A stretch of 64,000 bases of DNA. It comes from Plectrocnemia conspersa. Its lineage: Eukaryota; Arthropoda; Insecta; Trichoptera; Polycentropodidae. This document shows, piece after piece, positions 49,364 to 59,899 of this stretch (positions are counted from its first letter, which is position 1; the number at the start of each line of letters is the position of its first letter). The notes under the pieces are model-generated. The model was not told the DNA's origin and did not search any database. It was given only the letters and a program-made list of their open reading frames with translations. The DNA is taken from assembly GCA_009617715.1 (NCBI GenBank), contig VTFK01000021.1, positions 992,001-1,056,000 of the forward strand. Direction: 5' to 3'. The position numbers and the translations under genes were made by a program.

Positions 49364-49894
49364 GAGTACGCTCGGGATAAGGATTCCGGTTTGTTATTGT
49401 GTGCGTGAACTGTGTGGCTCAAAACAATTTCGCTCAGAATATTTAATTTTTTTATTTTAAAAGAAAATATATGTTTATTTAACATACATACATCTGAGCT
49501 AAGTTTGAAATTTCAACGGACAATTAAAAATATATTAAATAATCGAAGAAACCAGACATTGATGTCATTAATTAAATATTTGCAAAATTCAAAATCTTTC
49601 ACTAGTCAAAAAAATAATGAAGTCTTTAGCTATTCTTCAAAAGCAAAAAGATATAAAATGGGGAAAGATATTATTCGCAGATTGTTTAATGGCTCGACGA
49701 CTCTATTAAATCATTATAATTCATTGAATAAATTAAAAAATTATCATTAGCGCAACGATAAGAATAATAACTTTTTTAAGCCTTACAGAGAATAGTGTAA
49801 AAAAACCAACAACGTACGGATTAATGGAAAAATAATTAAAATATTTCAATCCACGGGTAAGAGAACGAATAACTTAGTGTATATTTGATGCTTT

Positions 49895-50024
49895 GATATC
49901 AATTAACCCAGATATGCCCAAGAAATTTTGTTCTCTTAAAATTTCATTTATAAATAAAAAACAGTGGCACGAGTTTAGTGACCTACCCATGAGACAGTGG
50001 GCATATCTGGGTTAAACCAATATC
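49895..50024. repeat. Nested inverted repeat inside copy C
   Basis: GATATCAATTAACCCAGATA pairs with the arm ending TGGGTTAAACCAATATC, as in copies A and B. Confidence 0.85.
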
Positions 50025-50152
50025 AACACAAAATTATTTAAAATAAATCACTAGATAAGATCGAACTTCTGTGCCACACTGCACTTTAATGACGAATACC
50101 AGCGTTGACGAATCAGCGACTGTCCTTAAAAGAGAAAGCGAGACAACGAAGT

Positions 50153-50202
50153 AGCGTTGGGATAAGACTGCCGTAGCCGGCAGTCTTACCCCGAGCGTAC
50201 TC
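50153..50202. repeat. Hairpin terminus unique to copy C
   Basis: TGGGATAAGACTGCCG / CGGCAGTCTTACCCCG, arms of 16 with one mismatch around TAGC, then AGCGTACTC. Confidence 0.85.
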
Positions 50203-50269
50203 TATATAATTTGTATCTATATATAATTTTTTTTTAATGTTTTAAATTACATTTTTTAAATAATTTATC

Positions 50270-50540
50270 AAACGTGTAAAATTGTTATCGACCTCTGCAT
50301 AAACTCGCAGAAGTATGCCGATATGCTGCAGTTTCCCGATAATAACCGTTATTGCAGCGCAAATAGAAACAAAAACATCACACAATCGTATTTTTGTGCA
50401 ACGTTTATGACTTTTTACTTGTGACTCGGCTCTAGCACGCGTGAATGTATGTGTGTAAAAATTGGAATTATATTTTAATTGAAATTTTTGTGAAAAAAGT
50501 CGTTTTATCTCATTGCGTCGCAATGCAATGAATCGTCGCC
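50270..50540. other. GC-richer island
   Basis: Mixed block overlapping the 93-codon minus frame 50242-50523, which has no recognised domain. Confidence 0.3.
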
Positions 50541-51130
50541 ATATGTCGCGAATGAACTATGATATAAATATTTATTTCATCTAATAAATTTCAGGGTTAA
50601 AATTGTTTAGCTTGGTAAATATAAATTCAATCTATCGAAAGAAATCGAAACATCCGCGGTTAATAGCACATTAATTCCTAAAGTTTTTCCAACTGAATTC
50701 TGTATATTATTGCAAAATTGAAAAGTAAAAACGTTGTAGATAAATTAAATATTATAGTAATCAAAAAACTTTCAAGAAATAGCATCCATTAACTTACAAA
50801 CATTTTTATCGGGTGTTTGTTATTTTGATATTTCACTATTTGAAAAACCGCAATGATTCACAGATTAAGAAACCAGAGGAAAAAGCTATAATTCGGATAA
50901 ATTATCTGTGTATTAGTTTATTACCATCACTGAGTAAATATTTGAGAAAAATATATTATTGCGCTTAAAAGAGTCTGAAGAATAAATTTATAATATTTCG
51001 CGTAAATTGAAAATGATTGCAATGGTTGCAAACCGGTACCTTATAATTTAATAATATGTATGTTTAAACGCTTCTATACATTTTTGTACAAACGATTTAT
51101 AAAAAAATATATTTATAATATAATATAATT
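50541..51130. other. AT-rich spacer (intron, if the exon at 51140 is real)
   Basis: No feature recognised. Confidence 0.35.
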
Positions 51131-51139
51131 TGCACTCAC

Positions 51140-51158
51140 CAAATTTTTCGGCGTCCAT
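51140..51158 (-). CDS. Candidate first coding exon MDAEKF, minus strand
   Basis: On the minus strand, ATG (51158-51156) lies in good context (GGAAAATGG). It encodes MDAEKF plus one base and ends at the strong donor G|GTGAGTGC (intron from 51139). Upstream, about 51159-51560, the minus strand has the A-rich, GTG-rich look of an insect 5' leader, with only very short upstream frames. Possible initiator TCAGT words lie further right. The downstream exon was not found, so the gene identity is unknown. Donors of this quality also arise by chance. Confidence 0.35.
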
Positions 51159-51560
51159 TTTCCGCGTACAACTGGCACGAACACATTTATTTTCACAATT
51201 ACACTTATGCACTACACTACATTTTTATTATTTATACTTTTTTATTTATTGCACCATTTTTTTAAGTGATACGTATAAAAACACATATATGCACTATCTT
51301 TCTTTATTTGTATGCAGAACATACACGACACTTTTTTCTCACATTTTTCACTACACTTTTTAATTTTATTGGCTGATGATTATTTAGCTTTTCCGAAAGC
51401 CTTTCACGGGCACGGCAAAATGTTCACGGCAAGAAATATCTACAGAACCGATAGTTTCCACTGAATCCTGCATCCTTCCTTGAGCCATACCCAAAATAAA
51501 GTCTTTGAATTTATTTTTGTTGTTACGATTCAGATTTTGACAGACATGGAACGAATTAAA
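51159..51560 (-). promoter_or_regulatory. Possible 5' leader and promoter of the 51140 exon
   Basis: Minus-strand sequence before the ATG contains short upstream frames that end at once (ATGGTGCAATAA, ATGTAG). A mixed-composition block at 51375-51480 lies where a promoter could be. No TATA box with a clear start site was identified. Confidence 0.25.
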
Positions 51561-51926
51561 CAATGCGCATTGAAATAAAAGAAAATTTTATCCATTCCTT
51601 TGTTTTTCAAAAAATTGTGTAACATGCTAGGTATTGATAGGCGTGAGACCAAATATTTTAAATAAAACAAAATATTTGTAATTTATAATATAAAATATCA
51701 CTTTAAATATTTTTTTTTTAACTAATTCTTTTTGATCATATAATAGCATTAAAAATCAATACATACTACATTGAGAGTATAGAAGTATAATAATTTAGTA
51801 AAATATAATAATGAAGCATTAAATGTAAAATTTAGTAAATTTAAATCAGTATCAATATAAATTGAAAAAAAATCAGTACTAATGAATTAGTTGTAAATCT
51901 AATTAAATTATTTAGTAAATAAAGCA
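51561..51926. other. AT-rich spacer
   Basis: No feature recognised. Confidence 0.4.
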
Positions 51927-52310
51927 CTCTCTAAAGAAAAACTACCTGAAAATTTAAAGATTGCTACTATTATACCTATACCTAAAATAAAACACCGTAA
52001 AATGGTTGAAAAAATGAGACCAATTAACATGTTGCCTTATATAGAAAAAGTGATGGAAGAAGTAGTAATTAAATAATTAAAAATAGTGAACAATAATCGG
52101 GATTCAGAGAAAAACATTCCACTGAGACTGTATTATAAGTATTAATAAATAGTTGTAGGCCAAGGATACCAACAAAATCATTGGATCTTGGATTTCATGA
52201 AAGCTTTCAAAACAATAGACAGAAAAATAATAAGAAATTTGATAATAACGGTATAAGTGAAATAGTTTTATATGGTTTAATAATTATTAATGTTTAGTTA
52301 AAATTTGTTT
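51927..52310 (+). pseudogene. LINE reverse-transcriptase relic (family 1)
   Basis: Opens with LPENLKIATIIPIPKIKHRK followed by MVEKMRPINMLPYIEKVMEE. GFREKHSTETVL and ILDFMKAFKTIDRKIIRNL (motif A) are in shifted frames, then GISEIVLYGL. The order and words are those of 1051-1830 (RPINTLLCVEKMIEEVV, LDFKRAFET), so the two are copies of one family. Truncated before the catalytic box and frameshifted. Confidence 0.85.
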
Positions 52311-52439
52311 GATATAAAAATGATCTATTAAGCTAAATAAATTAATAAAGTAATAATATATAAATATAAACCCATATAAATGAGGTGCGAGGACCTACAC
52401 AAAAAATACTAAAATATTATGAATAATACAATTTATTAA

Positions 52440-52790
52440 CGGTTATCACTTTCTAGCTGCCATAACTCTGATATTTTTGACGTTTGATACCCAAGACGTT
52501 ATGATTATCTAATTTTTTTGATTCTCCCAAGACAATTCCTTTACGACGTGTCACAGCGCTGCCTGAAATTTGTTTGTCGTCCTGTGTGCTATTGGCTCCT
52601 TCGGGAACGTCAGGAGACGAGTGTCAGAAATTAGCCTCCTTAACGCTGCGAGATAACGACCCGCAAGATATGGGAATCCGGGCACATCTCCTGGTAGACA
52701 AAGCGTTAAATTAGCCACCCCCTTGGGAAGCCTCGGGGGATGGTCCGGGATGGTTAGAGTCAAAACACACAAGCTAAAGAGAGCAAACAC
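52440..52790. other. GC-richer island of unknown origin
   Basis: The 115-codon minus frame 52551-52898 crosses it with TIPDHPPRLPKGVANLTL. This could be a worn LINE 3' region, but I cannot align it to a known domain. Confidence 0.3.
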
Positions 52791-53059
52791 AGAGGTGTAG
52801 CAAGAAGAGAAATGTTTTTTTAATAATATCTTAATATTTAGAAAATGAATATTTAATTTTATTAATTTATACTTGCAATACCTAGCATATTTTATCATGA
52901 AATATGAGTTTTGTATGCTATAAAGTTAACAAAAAACGTAGAATTAAGATAAAATTAACCATACCGTAGACATTTTTACTGATTATACACAGAACAGGTT
53001 CGATATCAAATGACTGGCGGTTTTAAATGAGCTGAAAATAGTTATTCTTTAGAGAATTT
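52791..53059. other. AT-rich spacer
   Basis: No feature recognised. Confidence 0.35.
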
Positions 53060-53180
53060 TCATATTACCTAGTCGTCTTAGTCATCACGATATTCATCCG
53101 TGAGATTAGGAAAATCTAGGTAAATCGATCGGAATTATATTTATATAATAATCACTAACTCCGATCTCCCAGACACGATA
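53060..53180 (-). repeat. Interspersed SINE-like repeat, copy 4
   Basis: Inverted relative to copies 1-2: TATTCATCCGTGAGATTAGG, AAAATCTAGG (53091-53120) and ATAATCACTAACTCCGAT (about 53147) are reverse complements of their shared blocks. Confidence 0.65.
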
Positions 53181-53909
53181 AAAATTTAAAAACAATAGGT
53201 CCAAAAATTTACAGTATCAATATAATACGATATTGTATTTTGTCAAGATTGTGGAATAACGTAAGTTATGATGTAACGTTGTTACACTGTATGACAGCAA
53301 GTATATGAATCATTTATAACGTTTGTCTGAAACTTATCTACTAAAACATAATTTTAAAATTAAATTTAAAAGTGGTCTTTTAAAAAGATTTAATAAAAAA
53401 AATTGACAAAAAATCTTTAAAAACGATAATTTTTTTTAGAATACAACGAATTAGAAATTAAAAACGTTACATTTTTTATATTAAATACTTTTTTATTTGC
53501 TGGTAGTTATTTGTCCAACTCTGTTTTTTTTTATATTTTGAAGAAGTTGGTTGAAATCAAAATATCAAAATCTCAATTCAGACTTACAACGTTATTCGCG
53601 TCACATATTCAATTTTTGTTATACATTTCCAAAATTCATTGATTTATTTTGCCTATTTATATACAGTTTTGAGACTTTGATCTTATTGTATCTCAATTAA
53701 TTCTAACGTGGTGTCAATAGTGTTAGAACAGCTATTGTATATAAAGAGCATGTGCATCACATTACATAGGTTTCGAAGATTGAACCGGGTCAAACCAAAA
53801 AATACCAAACTACCGAACCAATCATCTTTAATGATTTAGGTATATTTAAAAGTTTCAGAATTTTTTAAAAATAAATAATTTAATTTTTGTAGTTGAGCTA
53901 CAATAAAAG
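53181..53909. other. AT-rich spacer
   Basis: No feature recognised. Confidence 0.4.
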
Positions 53910-53950
53910 AGTTAAGCAACCGCATACGGCTCGCGAGCCACAGTTTGTCT
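53910..53950 (-). mobile_element. hAT end fragment
   Basis: CAACCGCATACGGCTCGCGA followed by GCCACAGTTTG is the inverted form of the GCGGCTC-type subterminal region seen in the 11523-11786 element. No duplication seen. Confidence 0.55.
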
Positions 53951-54449
53951 ATATGTTTGTAAAATTATTTATATCATTAAAATAAACGTATTAGAAAAAA
54001 TGCGCAGGGTAAAATTGTCTAGCTAGCGTGCGTCCTTTCCAAACAAAGATTATTTTATTTGGCTTGGATGATTAACGACTTTAATAGCACGACAGGTGAA
54101 TAGCACATCTCATTAGATGGTCAGTGAAATATTTCCTAATATTAACGCAATTGTGCTGGTGGTTGTTCCATAGTGTTTTTTCTGTATTTACATTTCAAGT
54201 TGTACAGGTTAATTCAGTGCCTTTATCAATTGATTGACAGATCGGTTGTTTATTTTATTGTATTAGTATTCTGAATTAGTGCTTTTTACCATGTATAGTG
54301 ATTAGCCAAACGATGAACTTTCCTCCTTTATTCGGGTAATATTAAGGGCGGAGTTAATTTCTGCAAGAATGGAATTGATAAGAAGATAAAATAGAAGTGG
54401 ACCCAAATTTGATCAATGCCGTACTCCAAAAAAAAGGTATACTCGTACT

Positions 54450-55099
54450 TAGGGATTCCAATCCCGGGATCCCGGGATCCCGAACGATTTTCAATACCCG
54501 ATGAGTCCCGGGATTATAAAACATAATCCCGAATTTTTCAGATTGGTTGATTTATCAAGCACAATCGAATTATTATTGACAACATCGTTATATTTCGTGT
54601 ACAAACTTGCGCGAGTTGCACGTGTCATCTGTGAATCTTTGAGGCTGTGAGTCTGAACGTGCTTTTTCAGCAGCAGGCTGCTTAGGAACCAAAATCAGAT
54701 CAAGGCTAAATGATAAAACACTAGATGCTTTGATGTTACTTCGTGAGTTTTATTCAAAATAATGTTTTCAATTAATTGTGTCTATGGATGTACATACCTA
54801 TGTGCATACATTGTCAAAAGTTCATTTTTTTCTTCTCAAATAAATATATAAAACCTTCCCTTTTTTATTTTTATTATATTATTTTTTATTTTAAGTCCAA
54901 GACTAAAATTATACATACTTTATACATTGTACGTTATAAAAAACAGATGTAAAAATATATTGTATTATTCATTTTAAATTATTTTTATCGATAAAATAGC
55001 ATGAAAATTATCCCGGGACTGGTCCCGGGATCCCGGGATCGACTAATTGCAATACCGAAATCCCGGGATCAAAATTTTGGCCCGGGATTGGAATCCCTA
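54450..55099 (+). mobile_element. hAT element (650 bp), internally deleted
   Basis: Ends are a perfect 19-bp inverted repeat starting TAGGGATTCCAATCCCGGG. Both sides carry a perfect 8-bp duplication CTCGTACT (54442-54449, 55100-55107). CCCGGGATCCCGGGAT-type repeats fill both subterminal regions. It keeps the last codons of its transposase (54646-54762). Confidence 0.96.
54646..54762 (+). pseudogene. hAT transposase C-terminal fragment
   Basis: 38 codons read CESERAFSAAGCLGTKIRSR followed by LNDKTLDALMLLREFYSK and a stop. This is the hAT dimerisation signature (SER.FS.AG....K.RSRL.....L..LR). Everything upstream, including the catalytic domain, is deleted, so the element depends on an autonomous relative. 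Confidence 0.9.
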
Positions 55100-55160
55100 C
55101 TCGTACTCATATACTGACGAAATTGATCCGAGAAATATTTATTAGGGCTGTTTGAAAAAC

Positions 55161-55599
55161 CTTTAGTTTAACTTATTAAGATAAATTATTTTTGTCAGTA
55201 GAGATAACATCGATCCTGATTTTTTAATTAATGGACTTTTTCATTGCTTTTGAGAGTGAAATATGGGACTTTTTCATTGTATTATTAGTTATCTTGTTTG
55301 ACTAGATAAAAATAGGTTATATTGAGCTAAAAATAAAAAACCTAGATAATTTTCTCCTTAAGAACAATTCCTTTTATTGAAATTGTTGGTGGACTAATAA
55401 ATAAACAAAGACACATTAAATTTGTTTATAATATAATTGAAATTATGTTGTCTTATACTGTATATATTTGATATACATCGGACTTCTTGTTCAATCTCTC
55501 AATCCCACGACAAATTAGTGAATCTTTTATACGACACCAAAAAAAATCCACTCACATTAAATACACATGATATATGGTCCGAATAGAACAACAAAACAC
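55161..55599. other. AT-rich spacer
   Basis: ATGGACTTTTTCATTG and GGGACTTTTTCATTG, 34 bp apart near 55232-55278, form a short direct repeat; nothing else. Confidence 0.4.
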
Positions 55600-56100
55600 A
55601 AACACACACAATTTCCATACAACGAAATGCGGTTTCCAGACGAGGGCACAAGACACAATACGCCAAGGGTGGTTATTTTTACCAGACGCAAAATAGTGTG
55701 CGTGTGTCCCTTATCTGTTACAAGTCAACCCGAATCACGGGATGAGCCTCGACAAGGACCTGACCTCCTGGGGGACACCCGAAATTTGCCAACCGCCCCC
55801 CATCCCTTCACTGGGAGAAGTTATTTATTGATTCTCCTACCCCTAGGTTCGCAAATCCGCGTGTAGATTAAAAGCGCGTTTCGGTGGCTCAATTACGACG
55901 GCGGCAGCTTTCGTTAAACGCTAAGATTAAGTCGAAAAATTAAAGGGGCGCTAAGTTCAGATATCAAAAAGTTTGCCAAAGACGGAATGGACTCGTACTT
56001 TGCTAAACGATTTGACTTGGGAGTTGTGAGGTTCGGGGTAAAAGCAGTGGTGTAGTGGCGATTGAACGAATGATGAATGTTAAGGGTTTATCTGTGTGTG
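55600..56100. other. GC-richer island
   Basis: The 99-codon plus frame 55567-55866 lies here; composition-driven, no domain or splice signal recognised. Confidence 0.3.
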
Positions 56101-56155
56101 TTTCGGCATACAAATAAAATAATATACATACAATACATATTGCAATCTATATATA

Positions 56156-56305
56156 ATATGAGCCGTTGGTTATAAAAGTGAGACAAGTACATTTTGTTAA
56201 AAAAAAGATTTAGAGCTAATTTTCATTAGAAATTATCTTAAAATTTTTATTTTCAATCATATCTATTGATAACCTTGCCCCACTTTCAAAATCAATGGCT
56301 CATAT
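56156..56305. mobile_element. Short foldback/MITE-like repeat
   Basis: ATATGAGCCGTTGGTTATAA, AAGTGAGACAAG on the left pairs imperfectly with TTGCCCCACTTTCAAAATCA, ATGGCTCATAT on the right (arms about 33 nt). Related blocks lie at 45008-45165. Confidence 0.65.
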
Positions 56306-56989
56306 ATAACCAGATTTTAATAGAAAACTTTGTTTGTAGCAAACTGAAATCAAAAGTTTTAATTGTTTTTTTTTTGTGTTGGGTTTGTCTTATTTTATTA
56401 CTTTGCGATTTTTATTTTAATTTCTTTGCAATTTTGGTAAATAATTAAATGTTTTAAATAAAATATATTTTAAAGAATTTGTGCCAAAATTTACAGAAAA
56501 TTTTTGAGGGATGTGTAAATCATCAGCAGATCTAATTTCATAATTATGTTGCTGTTCTATGAATTTAAATTGAGTATTTATAATCGATTTTTTGTATAGC
56601 ATTTTTTTGGCAATTATTAGTTCATCTTTTGGTAGTATAGTTATAAACAAAGTTTTGGTTTTCATATACGTCTTTCGTGTGAGCATCGAAAGGAAAACTT
56701 AATAATTTTTTAAAGCACAATTTTGAAAAACCTGAAGTGATTTTAATTTACTTATAAATCCCTAAATGCAAGACACATATATTAGATGACTATGAATATG
56801 TGCATAATAAATGTTTAATCTAGTTTTATTAATTAAGATAAAATTAGTTTAAAACGCATTTATTACTAACACATACATGAAATAATATTTTTACTGTGTT
56901 TCCATTTTCGACAAGTATAGTAAAATAAAAAACAGAAAAAATAACTCCGTGCATATTGTTAATTTAAAAGGCTACTTAGACCGTTTTTC
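56306..56989. other. AT-rich spacer
   Basis: No feature recognised. Confidence 0.4.
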
Positions 56990-57370
56990 CCCCAAGACAT
57001 ATTTCAACCTTTGAACGTCTCTTATTTTCGCCTATTCTATGTACGCCTTTTTTGCGATTCCTACCGCGTCCGGGCTCGAATTAATTTTTTGCCATTGGCC
57101 TATTATGGCCCACGAGTTATGTGGCGGCCCGCGGTCCCTTATTATGAAATGGATCAAGTGCGCCGTAACTCACCGACCCTCATTCGCCAAACTATCCAAT
57201 AAACACTTGTACTTGATGCCCGGGCCGGCTGATTTACAGGTGAGCCACCGCCCACCTATGGACCACTGATGGTGATTCATGATCTTCATCAGCGGGCAAC
57301 TTCCTGCGGCATATGCCGGATAATATATCATCCCGTGGGACGATACCAACTTTTGGATTAGGGCGTGAGA
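56990..57370. other. GC-richer island with a donor-like site
   Basis: A plus frame from ATG 57039 runs through LIFCHWPIMAHELCGGP and reaches TTTACAG|GTGAGC at 57233-57244. It reads on past the donor, and other phases are also open (57011-57202 plus, 57170-57388 minus). A coding exon is possible but not supported enough to call. The block may instead be conserved non-coding. Confidence 0.25.
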
Positions 57371-58339
57371 AAAATAGAATATTAGCAAAAATAAAATTCA
57401 TTGAAAAAAACTACATTTACCGATAAAATATCTGCTGATATATTAAATTTATTAAAAATAAGTGAGATAATAAATTTAACTTATAACAAAATCGACATCT
57501 GTTGCAATAACCAAAAATATAAAATATTATATAGTGTATATGTTACAGTCAATGTGAATTTTTTATATTAATAATAAATATTTTTTTAGCGGGATTAGTT
57601 CATCATGGTTCAAACATTTGCCACATCAAAGATGACCATTCAGTTTTGTGATTATTGATGGTAATTTCTGGCTTTCGAAAGTCTGCGTGGGTGTTCTGAA
57701 ACGCAGATTTCACCAAACGATTGAGTCGAACCTTTGTTAGTTGCAGTATATATAATAAATACCATTTTTGAAAGTCTTACAGATCAATGATCTAAGAGCG
57801 AATTTTCATATGCGGTTGATATTGAAACGGAACAAAAAATATCAATGATTATTTTGTAAGTATTTATCAATGATTATTCTGCATTAACACTAGCTTCCGC
57901 TTCTTTAAATCTAATAGATTTATTATATTTTTAAGATTCAATGTATGTTTTTTGATTAAAATCATAACATATAATTATATTGACTAATAAAATTAAAAAC
58001 TACAAATAAAGTATTGTTAGCTTTTTTCTGCATAAGTTATTAGGTAATTTTCTGGTGTTTACAACTGCTAATTAAATATCACCATTTATGACGTTTTTAA
58101 CACGTTTTACGCTTGTTAAATGACTCATATATTTACTTGTACCTGTCAGATTGATTATTTTTTTATTAGTAGAAAAACATTTATCTGTAAAAAATATTTT
58201 TATATGATTTCACTGAAATGTCAGTGAAAATATATTTTTACTGGTAAGACACATTCACTGTAACGTATATAATACCTTAGAATATTGGTTTCCGCAAAGG
58301 CTCGTTTTAGTATTTGATTTTTAATAAAATGTTGTCATG
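57371..58339. other. AT-rich spacer
   Basis: Small mixed stretch at 57600-57730; nothing recognised. Confidence 0.4.
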
Positions 58340-58735
58340 ATATTTACATTACTTAAGTCGACTTTTAAAAAGCATTTGACGATGTTCAACATGAAAAACA
58401 TTAAAATATAATAAAATCTACAAAAATAGAAAATAATGACCCTCAAATTATTGCAAATATGTAAAAATTTACGTATCATTAAATGATATCGTAATATATA
58501 TAATATATACCCTGTAATATATAACTATTATTATATTAAAAAAATATGTTTGACTAGACATGAAGAAGGGATAAAAATAAATCTCACTTGATATGCTGAT
58601 GACACAGTGCTCATAGAGAATAATCGAAAGGTTTTTTTAATTAATCTATATAAGAGTGACAAAAAAAAATTAAAATTAACTTTTACTGAAAACTTTAATA
58701 AACACTTTAATAGATCGAAAAAATTAACATAGAAT
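58340..58735 (+). pseudogene. LINE reverse-transcriptase relic (family 2)
   Basis: KAFDDVQHEK (motif A, 58369-58398) is followed by NDPQIIANM. After decayed sequence comes EEGIKIN.T.YADDTVLIEN with the catalytic box at 58592-58606, then LKLTFTENFNKHFN. The motif B stretch is lost. The YADDTVLI box differs from family 1 (FADDTNIL). Interrupted on its right by the hAT element at 58736. Confidence 0.8.
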
Positions 58736-59120
58736 CAGTGACGTAGCTATGGTATGTGCCGCCCAGGGCGATCCTTAAAATTGCCGCGTCACCATACATT
58801 TTTTGCAGGGTCATAAAATCAGCATTTTTTTAAATACAAAATTGGTTAATATTAAGCTTTTGTTATTCGTGCATTTCTATATGTTTTAATGCATTCAGGG
58901 ATAAGAACCACACTAGACGATCACATCGCGAATATGCCGCCCCCAAGCAAGTGCCGCCCGGGGTTAATATTAAGCTTTTGTTATTCGTGCATTTCTATAT
59001 GTTTTAATGCATTCAGGGATAAGAACCACACTAGACGATCACATCGCGAATATGCCGCCCCCAAGCAAGTGCCGCCCGGGGCGGCCCGCCCCCTCCACCC
59101 CCCCCATAGCTACGCCACTG
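58736..59120. mobile_element. hAT miniature element (385 bp) with internal duplication
   Basis: Ends CAGTGACGTAGCTATGG and CCATAGCTACGCCACTG are inverted repeats with one mismatch. The flanking duplication is CATAGAAT/CATAGAAC (58728-58735, 59121-59128; 7 of 8). G/C-rich subterminal tracts on both sides. The 78-codon frame inside is a by-product of the tandem unit. Confidence 0.92.
58844..59079 (+). repeat. Two identical 118-bp tandem units
   Basis: GGTTAATATTAAGCTTTTGT at 58844 recurs at 58962, and the units appear identical through AAGCAAGTGCCGCCCGG. Lies inside the hAT element and indicates recent internal duplication. Confidence 0.95.
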
Positions 59121-59128
59121 CATAGAAC

Positions 59129-59899
59129 ACGATGAAGCGTTCAGAAGTCTTCAATAGTTGTAGATCCACGAATGTTTTCTATCAAGTGAATATTGGTTTT
59201 TCGAAAATACCCAACAATCTCGATATTTTTTAAAATAATGATATTAAATGCAAATTTTAGCGAAATATTAAATAAATGTATTGGAAAATCTGGCAATTCC
59301 AGGGCTTTTTTTAATTTTTGAGTTTTTATTGATACTTAATTTTTTTTATAAACTAAATTTGAAAATTTATATGTTGTCTAGCATAGATGTTTTTATTTTC
59401 AGTTTTTTTATATTTATTTATTTAAGAGAGCTAATACGATGTGAAAAAACACTAGCTCAAATCTCAACCTTTTCTTGGTTTGTATAACTATGAAATTTCT
59501 AATTTTTTACTAAAAATTTGCAGTAGAATTTCTGTGTATTTAATTTTACAATTTTTTCTAATAATTGAAATGAATTGCAGTAATTAGTTTTTTAATGATT
59601 TCTCACTTAATTTTGTATTTTTATCAATTTATAAATTTATAAAGAAAGTCATCTTTATGTCGAGTAACTGATGATATTTTTGCTTGCTCAATTACGGTTG
59701 TTAAATAATGAATATTATTGTTGTTATTATGTGATTTATAGTTCTATTGTTTAACCACTATATGAGTTAAGCAAATATAAGATTAAGTTAAATGAGAGTA
59801 AACATTGCAGCAAATATTTTCAGAAGAACGCTTCCTAAATAAAAGCTAAGAAAAATATATTATATAAAGTTTATAATTAATAAATATTAAATTACAACA
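59129..59899. other. AT-rich spacer
   Basis: T-rich; the 68-codon frame 59281-59487 is low-complexity hydrophobic and not credible as a gene. Confidence 0.4.

Larger units (their letters stand above)
49364..50202 (+). mobile_element. TA-element family, copy C with exchanged right end
   Basis: Left end GAGTACGCTCGGGATAAG and TA on both sides (49362-49363, 50203-50204) match copy A. The interior follows copies A and B closely until about 50152. There the last ~75 bases of the family are replaced by a short self-complementary end (50153-50202) that still finishes in CCCGAGCGTACTC. The 112-codon frame 49412-49750 starts at GTG and is interrupted in copy A; I see no transposase motif in it. Confidence 0.9.
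54290..55160 (-). pseudogene. LINE relic split by the 650-bp hAT element
   Basis: On the minus strand from 54427: GVRH.SNLGPLLFYLLINSI (motif B, usual GVPQGS.LGPLLF..FIND) then NSALNITRIKEESSSFG. The part upstream of motif B should lie beyond the insertion (55108-55160), where only a weak LINISRINFVS-like stretch is left. Confidence 0.6.

Noticed and set aside
49412..49750. 112-codon frame inside TA-element copy C, also open in copy B
   Set aside because: It begins with GTG rather than ATG, overlaps the terminal-repeat region and is interrupted in copy A. It shows no transposase motif, so shared openness follows from the copies being near-identical.
58889..59125. 78-codon frame with an internal peptide repeat
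   Set aside because: It is the translation of the 118-bp tandem unit and the terminal repeat of a hAT miniature element.
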